Positions 17,917 to 25,407 of a DNA stretch of 64,000 nt are shown piece after piece (the stretch's first letter is position 1; every line of letters starts with the position of its first letter). The stretch lies in NCBI RefSeq assembly GCF_030811855.1, contig NZ_JAUSRN010000003.1, positions 124,001 through 188,000 of the forward strand, in the 5' to 3' direction. A model generated the notes under the pieces. The model saw only the letters and a program-made list of their open reading frames with translations, had not been told where the DNA came from and ran no database searches. Made by a program: the position numbers and the translations under genes. This DNA is from Variovorax paradoxus. Lineage in GTDB: Bacteria; Pseudomonadota; Gammaproteobacteria; Burkholderiales; Burkholderiaceae_C.

Positions 17917-18092
17917 AAGCGGCAAAAGACCGCTCCGGAGGCCTATTTCAACGCCGGCGCGCACGCCTCGTTTTAAATAAATGTCCATATGAATCAATAG
18001 CTTGCGTCATTGGCTGGGCCGATATCGAAGAGCGGTAACGAATCGGCACGCTAGTTGCCCCTGTACATGCATCTTTTGTCACAGAGGCTGTC

Positions 18093-20204
18093 ATGAACGC
18101 ACCACAAGCACCGACCCCATCGACCGAAGGACTTGCCGCCAGTGGCGTCGCTCCTGTGGTCATCGCTCAAGCCACCAGCACACCGCTGGGCGCACCCACC
18201 ATGCTCGGCTCGCCGGCACCTGCCGCCGCGGCTGGCACGACGGCACCCGCCGGCGTGGGCACATTGTCCAATGCTACGCCGGGCGTGGCGGTGATGCGGG
18301 ACGGTGTCCGCATTCCGGTCGACGGCATCCAGACATTGTTGGCGGGCGACCGCGTGATCGTTCCCGAAGGCGGACAGGCCAACGTTCTCTTCCCCGGCTC
18401 GGCCAGCAACAAGGCGCCGCTGGCCGGCGTCTTCACCGGTGGCACCGATGCCACCATCGGTTCGACCAAGCTGCCCGGCGGCCTTGAACAAGTCAACGTC
18501 GACGTTGCCTCGGGCGACCTGCAAGTGACCCCACCGGACAGCGATGCCGAAGCAGCCGCACTCGCCGTCACCAAGAAGGTCGCGGCCGGCAGCGGCCTCG
18601 GGCTGGGCGAATTCGCGCTTGGCGCACTGGGTGCCGCCGCGCTTGGCGCAGCCCTGGGCGGCGGCGTGGTCGGCGACTTGGTCGAAGGCGTGCTCGGCGA
18701 GGACAGCCTTGTCAGCACCCTGATGAGCGAAGACGGCCTGGTGGGCGGGCTCCTTGCCGACGACGGCGCCGTTGGCAACCTCATCGGCGAAGACAGCGCC
18801 GTCGGCGGCCTGCTTGGCAACGTCCTGAGCGACGAAGGCCTCGTCGGTGGCCTGCTGGGCGATGGCGGCGCCCTGGGCGGCCTGCTCGGCGGACCGTTGG
18901 GCGAAGACGGCCTGCTGGGCGGCTTGCTCAGCAGCGACAGTCCATTGGGCGGCCTGCTCGCCGGCGACGGCCTGGTCGGTGGCCTGCTTGGCGGAGAAGG
19001 CACGGCCGCCGGCCTGCTGGGCAGCGAAGGCCTCACGGGCAGCTTGCTCGGCCAGGACGGCGTGGTGGACAACCTGCTCGGCGCGAATGGCGTGGGGGGC
19101 GGCCTGATCGAAGACGGCCCGCTGGGTGGCTTGCTTGGCGGCGAAGACGGCCTGCTCGGTGGTCTGACCGGCGGTGTGCTGGGCGGCGATGGCCTGCTGG
19201 GCGGTGTGCTCGGCGACGAAGGCCTCGCCGGCGGCCTGCTCGGTGAAGACGGCTTGCTGGGTAGCGACGGCGCGGTCGGCAGCCTCCTTGCCAGCGACGG
19301 CCTCCTCGGCGGCGTTCTCGGTGACGACGGCCTGGTCGACAACCTGCTGGGTGACGGCGGCGTGTTGGGCGGGCTGCTCGGTGGCGAAGGCTTGCTCGGC
19401 GGCCTGGTGGGCGAAGACGGCGTGGTCGGTGGCCTGGTCGGCGGCGATCTCCTGGGTGGCGATCTGCTCGGCGGTGACCTGCTGGGCGGTGACTTGTTGG
19501 GTGGCGTGCTGGGTGAAGACGGCCTTGTCGGCAACTTGCTCGGTGGCGATCTCTTGGGCGGCGACTTGCTCGGCGGCGACCTGCTGGGTGGCGTGCTCGG
19601 CGAGGACGGCGTCGTCGGCAACCTGATCGGCGGCGATCTCCTGGGTGGCGACTTGCTTGGCGGCGACCTGCTTGGCGGCGACCTGCTGGGTGGCGTGCTC
19701 GGTGAAGACGGCCTCGTCGGCAACTTGCTGGGTGGCGATCTGCTCGGCGGCGACCTCCTGGGTGGCGACCTTCTCGGCGGCGTGCTCGGCGAGGACGGCG
19801 TGGCGGGTGGCCTGCTCGGCGGCGATCTTCTCGGAGACGATGGCCTGGTCGGTAGCCTGCTTGGCAGCGACGGCTTGCTCGGCGGCACCCTGGGCGGCAG
19901 CAACTCGGTTGCCAACATCCTGGATCCGGTGCTCGACACCGCAGGCACCGTCGGCGAGGTCCTGGAACCCGTGGTCTCCGCCGTGTCCGAGGTGGCCGAA
20001 CCGGTGACCGACATCCTGGCGGGCGCAACCCCGACGCTCACTCCGGCGATTGAAACGGTTCACGGCGTGCTCGACACCGTGGCGGAAGCAGCGCCGATCG
20101 TGACCGACGTGGTGACCCCGATCACGAGCCTGGTCGATCAAGCCGCAGGGACCGGCAACGTTCTCACGCCCGTGACGAACGTCCTGCACGGCCTGCTGGG
20201 CTAA
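18093..20204 (+). CDS. Gly/Leu/Asp pentad-repeat protein, putative surface protein (703 aa)
   Basis: Unknown function. Residues 1-55 are Ala/Pro/Thr-rich with no Sec signal. About 55-110 form a small beta module (GVAVMRDGVRIPVDGIQTLL, AGDRVIVPEGGQANVLFPG) that resembles the N-terminal module of type I-secreted adhesins. About 165-190 is a Gly/Ala zipper-like hydrophobic stretch. About 190-610 is built on a five-residue period with Leu at fixed positions, first as decads like DGLLGGLLGE, then from residue 452 as strict DLLGG pentads. The last 95 residues are Val/Thr/Pro-rich helices (PVLDTAGTVGEVLEPVV). The repeat could form a beta-helix or beta-roll. There is no RTX or sortase tail. It sits next to a glycosylation island. 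Confidence 0.8.
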   Translation: MNAPQAPTPSTEGLAASGVAPVVIAQATSTPLGAPTMLGSPAPAAAAGTTAPAGVGTLSNATPGVAVMRDGVRIPVDGIQTLLAGDRVIVPEGGQANVLFPGSASNKAPLAGVFTGGTDATIGSTKLPGGLEQVNVDVASGDLQVTPPDSDAEAAALAVTKKVAAGSGLGLGEFALGALGAAALGAALGGGVVGDLVEGVLGEDSLVSTLMSEDGLVGGLLADDGAVGNLIGEDSAVGGLLGNVLSDEGLVGGLLGDGGALGGLLGGPLGEDGLLGGLLSSDSPLGGLLAGDGLVGGLLGGEGTAAGLLGSEGLTGSLLGQDGVVDNLLGANGVGGGLIEDGPLGGLLGGEDGLLGGLTGGVLGGDGLLGGVLGDEGLAGGLLGEDGLLGSDGAVGSLLASDGLLGGVLGDDGLVDNLLGDGGVLGGLLGGEGLLGGLVGEDGVVGGLVGGDLLGGDLLGGDLLGGDLLGGVLGEDGLVGNLLGGDLLGGDLLGGDLLGGVLGEDGVVGNLIGGDLLGGDLLGGDLLGGDLLGGVLGEDGLVGNLLGGDLLGGDLLGGDLLGGVLGEDGVAGGLLGGDLLGDDGLVGSLLGSDGLLGGTLGGSNSVANILDPVLDTAGTVGEVLEPVVSAVSEVAEPVTDILAGATPTLTPAIETVHGVLDTVAEAAPIVTDVVTPITSLVDQAAGTGNVLTPVTNVLHGLLG
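19446..19856 (+). repeat. DLLGG pentad array with alternating 4-3-4-3 super-repeat
   Basis: Within the repeat protein, blocks of DLLGG pentads (15 bp each) are separated by a spacer reading GVLGEDG followed by LVGNL, VVGNL or VAGGL. The blocks hold 4, 3, 4 and 3 pentads, so a unit of about 60 residues appears duplicated. Codons vary between copies, showing they are not all recent. Confidence 0.75.
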
Positions 20205-20526
20205 GCAACAAAAAGGGCAGCAGAGGAGAGAAGAACGGCAGCACCAGGGACAGGCCGGCCGCGGATTTGCCGCCAACCGGTGCCGGGGTGAACAAGGTGC
20301 GGATCACCGCCAGCTTGGGTTGCACCGCCGTGTTGTTCTGGTCGAGTTGCAATGCCTTGCTGTAGGCCTGGCTGGCCAGCCGCGCGAATCGGCGTGCGAT
20401 GAAGGCAATAGTGTGCGGGTGATGAATCGCGTCGCCAGACGTCCCGAATCGACGAGGTCTGCGCCTCATTCAGCGCCCTCAGGTTGTTGCGGACACACGT
20501 GTCCCATCATCGCCGTGCGCGGGAGA
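20205..20526. other. Gap between repeat protein and glycan island
   Basis: 322 bp without an intact gene. It holds only the TPR-like fragment annotated at 20290-20388 on the minus strand. No terminator with a T-run is visible. Confidence 0.5.
20290..20388 (-). pseudogene. TPR-like C-terminal fragment (remnant)
   Basis: On the minus strand, about 33 residues read like the last helix pair of a tetratricopeptide-repeat protein: ASQAYSKALQLDQNN then TAVQPKLAVIRTLF. Upstream in the same frame the sequence stops looking like TPR, and downstream it runs into the end of the repeat gene without its own stop. It is probably the tail of a gene lost when this region was rearranged. Alternatively the similarity is chance. 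Confidence 0.35.
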
Positions 20527-21468
20527 TTAGAGATCCCACTCGTAAAAATCGTGGGCAATGCCTCGTCCGCCGAGCCCTTGCTTCTGGAAGATCAGCCCCT
20601 CATTCAAGTGCGTGCCCTCTCGCTCGGTCGAAATGCCGAAGCTGAAATAACGGTGGTGATGAAACACGTTACCTAGGAGATGGTCGAAGAGTAGATCGCC
20701 CCCTCCCAGAAGGCGCCCCTTCGCCGATGATGCAATGTACTGGGAGTGCGCCACTTGGCCAAAGTCGTAGACGATGGTTCCTGCCACGAGCTCTGTGTCC
20801 TTATAGGCGCAGAACAGGCGGATTTGGGCCGGGAAGCGCGAGTGCAAAAGCGTGAGTTCATCGAGTGAATGAACCGGCTTGACGTTGAACTTCTGCAACA
20901 CCGTGGTGAGCAGGCTATGAAATCGGTCGAGCGACGATTCTTCCTCGATCCGGATTCCATTTGCCAGCGCTTTTCGAACTTCGGCGCGCCGTCTGAACAT
21001 CCCGGGCCGGCTTCGCATGTCCATCTGGATCACGGAAGAGAGATCGCGACGAATCAGTCGTGCGCCTGAGCGATGCAGCGCATAGAGATCCTCTTCGGCG
21101 GGATAGCTGTGAAAAACGTGGGGGACAGCCTTGTAGAGAACGGTGCGCCCGCCCGTGGCCTTGAAATGACCGGAAATGAGTCCGAAGATCTCCAGCACGG
21201 ATTCCGCTCTTAACTCCGAGCCATATATCAGGCCCGCGTATGTCAAGCCGCTGTGGCTGACGATTTTTTCGCCGACGGCATTGGCTGGAAAAACTGCTAT
21301 GGACTTGCTGCCTTTGCGCACAATGAGGGAACGTTCGGCAAACCTGTTCGCGTGATAGTCGAGGTAGGCCCTCGAATGCATAAAGTTGCCGTTCTTGGAA
21401 TTTCGGATGACCGCATCCCATTCCGCTGTTTCGCGCGGACTGAACGGAGAAATCGAAAAGCTGGTCAT
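20527..21468 (-). CDS. FemAB-like GNAT acyl/aminoacyltransferase
   Basis: 313 residues. Fold and motifs fit the FemAB/BioF2-like GNAT group: NGNFMHSRAYLDYH near the start, TVLYKAVPHVFHSYPAEED, and the conserved C-terminal half with LVAGTIVYDFGQVAHSQYI and SFGISTEREG. Members move acyl or aminoacyl groups onto cell-wall or exopolysaccharide precursors in the cytoplasm. As the last gene of the glycan run, starting 6 bp after the methyltransferase stop, it may N-acylate the amino sugar made by the FdtA/FdtB pair. That role is inference. Confidence 0.75.
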   Translation of the reverse strand: MTSFSISPFSPRETAEWDAVIRNSKNGNFMHSRAYLDYHANRFAERSLIVRKGSKSIAVFPANAVGEKIVSHSGLTYAGLIYGSELRAESVLEIFGLISGHFKATGGRTVLYKAVPHVFHSYPAEEDLYALHRSGARLIRRDLSSVIQMDMRSRPGMFRRRAEVRKALANGIRIEEESSLDRFHSLLTTVLQKFNVKPVHSLDELTLLHSRFPAQIRLFCAYKDTELVAGTIVYDFGQVAHSQYIASSAKGRLLGGGDLLFDHLLGNVFHHHRYFSFGISTEREGTHLNEGLIFQKQGLGGRGIAHDFYEWDL

Positions 21469-21474
21469 GCGGAC

Positions 21475-22227
21475 CTATTTCAACTTCGCCTCTACGTAAA
21501 TCTCAGAAGCAAGGTCCGGAATGTCCTGCCCGAGCTTGAAGAGCCCATCCAGGATGTCACTGCCGATCACACCCGCTATGGCTTCCATCTGAGCGTGCGT
21601 GAAGGGCTTGATCAGATGTCCGCCGCTGTTGCGGATGTCGAAATCATTGGCGGAAAGCTCCTGCTGGAGGTCAGCCATGTCATAGACGTGGCGCTGGAAC
21701 AACTTGCGGTTTTGCGCACTCAACGCTTTCGCGTCTTCGATAAGACCCATGGCCTGCGCAATGCGCCGGTGCAGCGAATTCGCATTCGGTACGTTGACGT
21801 GCAGGATGGACGATGGACCCATGATCGACCGGATGGCTTGAAGCATTGCATCGGCGGAAGGAACCTCGTGAAGCAGTCCTGCGCAGATCACCAGGTCCGG
21901 CTTTTCTGGAAGTGTTTTCAGGATTTCATCGCGTGCGTTCTCAAAGTAATCCTGAATCACGCGGACGCCGGGCAGCGTCGATTTTCGTGCAATCGCAGCG
22001 AACTCGTCCCCAGGCTCGACGATGAGCCAGTGATTCACCTCGTGCCCAGCGTGCGACCAGGCCTCGCACAACAGCTCCGATCCGCAGCCGATCTCGACGA
22101 CGATCCGCGGTCGAATGTCGGCCAGTCGCTGCATCAGCAGCTTGCGACGGTAATGCACCATGACGCGTTCGAAGCCGTAGTCTGCCATGTAGGCTTGTTG
22201 GTATTCGTCGATGCGGTTGTCGATCAT
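21475..22227 (-). CDS. SAM-dependent methyltransferase
   Basis: 250 residues. Class I methyltransferase fold: motif I VVEIGCGSELLCEA, an acidic loop (WLIVEPGDEF), and motif IV-like DLVICAGLLHEVPSAD. It would methylate a sugar or other small acceptor in the glycan pathway. The frame is open upstream, but MIDNRIDEYQQAYM at 22227 lies 34 bp after the aminotransferase stop and avoids overlap. Typical of O-antigen and exopolysaccharide clusters. Confidence 0.8.
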   Translation of the reverse strand: MIDNRIDEYQQAYMADYGFERVMVHYRRKLLMQRLADIRPRIVVEIGCGSELLCEAWSHAGHEVNHWLIVEPGDEFAAIARKSTLPGVRVIQDYFENARDEILKTLPEKPDLVICAGLLHEVPSADAMLQAIRSIMGPSSILHVNVPNANSLHRRIAQAMGLIEDAKALSAQNRKLFQRHVYDMADLQQELSANDFDIRNSGGHLIKPFTHAQMEAIAGVIGSDILDGLFKLGQDIPDLASEIYVEAKLK

Positions 22228-22261
22228 TGGATTGGTGGCAAAGCGATAGTGTTCAGAGTGG

Positions 22262-23401
22262 TCAGAGCGTTGCTTTGCGCACGGCCCTCGAACCGGAGTG
22301 CTCGTGGAGCGCTGCGAGCAGCGCGTCGCAGACACGGTCCACTTGCGTTGCTGTCATGTGGGGACCCAACGGCAGACTCAGCAACTCGTTGCTCAATTCA
22401 TCGGCGACCGGGCACGGCGGCATATGGCGGGCCAATTCGGCATATGCGCCGCTGCGCAGCGGCGGCACCGGATAGTGAATCTGGGTCCCAATGCCGGCAT
22501 TCTTCAAGCTTGCCGCGATTGCATCCCGGTTCGGTACTCGCACCACGAACAAATGCCAGACGGCTTCCGCGTGAGGCGCGACCCTTGGCAAGACGACGGC
22601 GCCCTCCAGTTGGCGAATGTAGCGCTGCGCAAGCACTTGGCGCCGACCATTCCACTCATCGAGAAGCGGCAATTTGCATCGAAGGAATGCTGCCTGCAAT
22701 TCGTCCAATCGGGAATTGCAGCCAGCAACATCATGCACATATTTCTCGCGCGAGCCGTAGTTCGCGATGCGGCGGATTTCGGCAGCCAGGCTGAGGTCGT
22801 CAGTAACTACTGCGCCGCCATCGCCCAATGCGCCCAGATTTTTGCTCGGATAGAAGCTGAATGCGGCCGCGTCTGCCAGCGCACCGACGCGGCGGCCGGC
22901 GTATCGGGCTCCGTGCGCCTGCGCGGCATCTTCGATCAGACGCAGGCCATGGTGCCGCGTGACGGCGCCGAGCGCTTCCATCTGTGCCGGCTGACCGTAC
23001 AGATGCACCGCGATCACGGCCTTGCTTCGAGGCGTGATCGCGCGTTTTATGGCAGCGGGATCGATGTTGTACGTTGATGGCTCCGGTTCCACCGGCACCG
23101 GCGTGGCGCCGACTTGTGTCACCGCCAACCAAGTGGCAATGAAGGTATTGGACGGTACGAGCACCTCATCACCGGGGCCGATGCCAAATGCACGCAGGAT
23201 AAGGACCAGCGCCTCGAGCCCATTGCCGACGCCGACGCATACCTTGGAGTTGCAGTAACCAGCGAATTCCTGTTCGAACGAGGCGACTTCCCCGTCAAGA
23301 ATGAACTGCGAGGATTGCATCACGCGCTGGAACGCAGCCTCGAGTGCTCCACTCACTTCCTGGTTGGCTGCTGCGAGATCGAGGAACGGAATCTCGGTCA
23401 T
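22262..23401 (-). CDS. DegT/DnrJ/EryC1 sugar aminotransferase, FdtB-like
   Basis: 379 residues. PLP enzyme of the DegT family: start EIPFLDLAAANQEV, cofactor loop GNGLEALVLIL, LIEDAAQAHGARY, and the PLP lysine in SFYPSKNLGALGDGG. These enzymes aminate a 3- or 4-keto nucleotide sugar. Because an FdtA-type 3,4-ketoisomerase lies immediately upstream (2-bp gap), the likely product is a dTDP-3-amino-3,6-dideoxyhexose. The start at 23401 fits the family; a longer frame would overlap fdtA. Confidence 0.85.
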   Translation of the reverse strand: MTEIPFLDLAAANQEVSGALEAAFQRVMQSSQFILDGEVASFEQEFAGYCNSKVCVGVGNGLEALVLILRAFGIGPGDEVLVPSNTFIATWLAVTQVGATPVPVEPEPSTYNIDPAAIKRAITPRSKAVIAVHLYGQPAQMEALGAVTRHHGLRLIEDAAQAHGARYAGRRVGALADAAAFSFYPSKNLGALGDGGAVVTDDLSLAAEIRRIANYGSREKYVHDVAGCNSRLDELQAAFLRCKLPLLDEWNGRRQVLAQRYIRQLEGAVVLPRVAPHAEAVWHLFVVRVPNRDAIAASLKNAGIGTQIHYPVPPLRSGAYAELARHMPPCPVADELSNELLSLPLGPHMTATQVDRVCDALLAALHEHSGSRAVRKATL

Positions 23402-23403
23402 GT

Positions 23404-23832
23404 TCAATAGCCTGCAGCGCGCAGGAATTCGTCGTATTCGCGGTAATAGTCGGTCTCGTCGTAGGGCAACGAAGCCAACGCCACGCACACCGAGCGGGGT
23501 GTGAAGTTGTCGATGTCGCGCCATATCATCCGTGGGACATAGAGCCCCTGATAGGGCTTGTTCAGCGTGACGGTACGCCGCTCGTGTCCGTCGTCAAGAT
23601 GCACATCAAAGCTCCCGGACACGGCAATCAGCGCCTGCTGCAATTCCTTGTGCGCATGGCCGGCCCTCGATGCGTCGATCTCGAGCTCGTAGAAATAGTA
23701 GACGCGCTGAATTTCGAACGGTACGTCCCGACAGCTTTCAATGGGCGTCAGAACGCCTCTCGGATCGCGGATGCGAGAAAACTCCAGGATGCGGCACTGA
23801 TGCACGCTTGGGCTTGCAAGACCTGCGTTCAT
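23404..23832 (-). CDS. dTDP-4-keto-6-deoxyglucose 3,4-ketoisomerase, FdtA/QdtA-like
   Basis: 142 residues, a single cupin of the WxcM/FdtA family. Motifs: DPRGVLTPIES, RVYYFYELEI, the catalytic histidine loop RAGHAHKELQQALI, and YVPRMIWRDIDNFTPRSVCV. The enzyme moves the keto group of dTDP-4-keto-6-deoxyglucose from C4 to C3 for amination by the adjacent aminotransferase. Its ATG overlaps the stop of the upstream glycosyltransferase (ATGA), so the genes are translationally coupled. Confidence 0.85.
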   Translation of the reverse strand: MNAGLASPSVHQCRILEFSRIRDPRGVLTPIESCRDVPFEIQRVYYFYELEIDASRAGHAHKELQQALIAVSGSFDVHLDDGHERRTVTLNKPYQGLYVPRMIWRDIDNFTPRSVCVALASLPYDETDYYREYDEFLRAAGY

Positions 23833-25364
23833 GTGGAGCCCGCCCCGTCGGCAAGGCGTGCACGCTCGTCGAGTTCGACGCGAAAGGCGCGTTCGAGCAT
23901 CTCGATCTCGGCCGTATGAGCTGCCATCTGCTTTTCACGGGCCGCGACGAGCGGCGCGGTCAGGTGATCCGAGAGTGCCAGATCCACATCGTCAAGAAAA
24001 GATTGAAAGGGATCGGCCACACTCGGCCTCAATGCCGGTGCGAGGGGCGCTTGCGCGCCTGCGTCGATCGCATTGGCAAGAGCTTTGACGCAGTGGAAGC
24101 GTTCGAACTGACTTCGGGCTCGTGCTGATTCCATTGCCAGACGAGCCGCGCCGAGCGCTGCCACATGGTCCAGCAGCTGGTCTGGACGCTCCCAGGCGAA
24201 GGCCTCCGAATACAAGTTGTCTATGTTGCCCAGAAACGGAGAGATGTAACTCTGATGTGCGATCACCGGCACACCGGCACCCATGCTTTCGATGATGGCG
24301 CGACCGCCTCCTATGGGAAAGGAATCCAGATAGACATCGATCTGCTGCTCGTGCAAGGCGAGCCAGACGCTGGGCACCCACGAAATGTGGACGAAACGAT
24401 CCAGCGGTACATCGGCTTTGAGCAGCCCCGAGCGAATGCGATCGAGTGTCTGAACAGGCAACGGCCCGATATGCACATGCGTGCCACCGGTACACGCGAG
24501 CAGGCGCGGCACCAAGTCTGCGTAGGGATATTTGTAGGGCGTCTCGAACTTGCCGGGCGAGCCCGAACACCCGGTGCGTAACCGGCCCCGCGTCAGGAAT
24601 TGCAATGCAGGCCTTGTCCCCTTGTCTTCCGCCGTGAGCGGCCAGTAGAGCGGATGTTCGATCCCTGCCTTGGCGCGACAATGGTGCACGCCCATTGGAT
24701 GCGGATCGACGTGCATTGCATGATCGAGCGTGACACCCAGGCACAGCAGCAGGTCGGCGTGGTGATAGAACACAGTTTTTTGAGCCAATGAGGGCTGCGC
24801 GGCTGCGATGGCGACCGAATCGTTGTGATGGTTCATGAGCACCAGCTGTGTCGGCTTGAGCGCGAGAAGGCGACCGAGTGTCCAGTGCAGCTTGTCGATC
24901 AGGTGTCCGGACGGCGAAATCTCGGTTCGCACACCGCTTGCAAAGCTCTCCGCAGCGACTTGCGCATCTGCGGTTCCGAACGCGTCGGTCAGAATCACGA
25001 CCGTGCGCGGCCCGAAGCGGCCTGTCGAAATCAGGTCATTGATGACCGCTGTGTGGCCGCCGGTCCGATAGACCTCCGTGGCCAGGATTACGCAATCTGC
25101 AGGCGGTTCGTGGATATCGACGACCGTCTTGCGCAGGTCGGTCAGGGCCTCGCGCCCGATGTCCTGGCAAAAGTCATCCAGCATGCGATCGGCAATCACC
25201 TTGCCGAGGCTGCGCCTGTCCAACATGCACGCACGGACAATGCGCGAGATCTCGCCCAACGCCGTCTCGTCGTCGCCGGACGCTCGCATTGCATGAAGCG
25301 CCGCTGCAATGTCCTCTACGCTTCGATAGAAAGCGGCCGTGGGTGCTGCGATATTTTTGCTCAT
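23829..25364 (-). CDS. Glycosyltransferase (GT41/SPINDLY-like C-terminal fold)
   Basis: 511 residues. The N-terminal 100 are helical. The middle carries a GT-B-like region (YRTGGHTAVINDL, VVILTDAFGTAD). The C-terminal half has the nucleotide-sugar region of GT41-like enzymes: YLDSFPIGGGRAIIESMGAG followed by VPVIAHQSY. The last 60 residues look coiled-coil (AEIEMLERAFRVELDERARL). The start MSKNIAAPTAAF at 25364 lies after the RgpF-fusion stop; the frame is open further up. It probably transfers a sugar during surface-glycan assembly or onto a protein. The acceptor is unknown. Confidence 0.75.
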   Translation of the reverse strand: MSKNIAAPTAAFYRSVEDIAAALHAMRASGDDETALGEISRIVRACMLDRRSLGKVIADRMLDDFCQDIGREALTDLRKTVVDIHEPPADCVILATEVYRTGGHTAVINDLISTGRFGPRTVVILTDAFGTADAQVAAESFASGVRTEISPSGHLIDKLHWTLGRLLALKPTQLVLMNHHNDSVAIAAAQPSLAQKTVFYHHADLLLCLGVTLDHAMHVDPHPMGVHHCRAKAGIEHPLYWPLTAEDKGTRPALQFLTRGRLRTGCSGSPGKFETPYKYPYADLVPRLLACTGGTHVHIGPLPVQTLDRIRSGLLKADVPLDRFVHISWVPSVWLALHEQQIDVYLDSFPIGGGRAIIESMGAGVPVIAHQSYISPFLGNIDNLYSEAFAWERPDQLLDHVAALGAARLAMESARARSQFERFHCVKALANAIDAGAQAPLAPALRPSVADPFQSFLDDVDLALSDHLTAPLVAAREKQMAAHTAEIEMLERAFRVELDERARLADGAGST

Positions 25365-25407
25365 GGATCTGTGGCCGGTGAGGGCAGAGGTACTCGTCGA
25401 CCTTGGT

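Noticed and set aside
18051..20276. Very long minus-strand frames (741 and 624 codons) opposite the Gly/Leu-repeat gene
   Set aside because: They are the antisense of a low-complexity GC-rich repeat, which keeps several frames open. Their translations (runs of VAAEQVA or SPPSRSPP) are simple mirror images of the DLLGG repeat, and the plus strand has the coherent domain layout.
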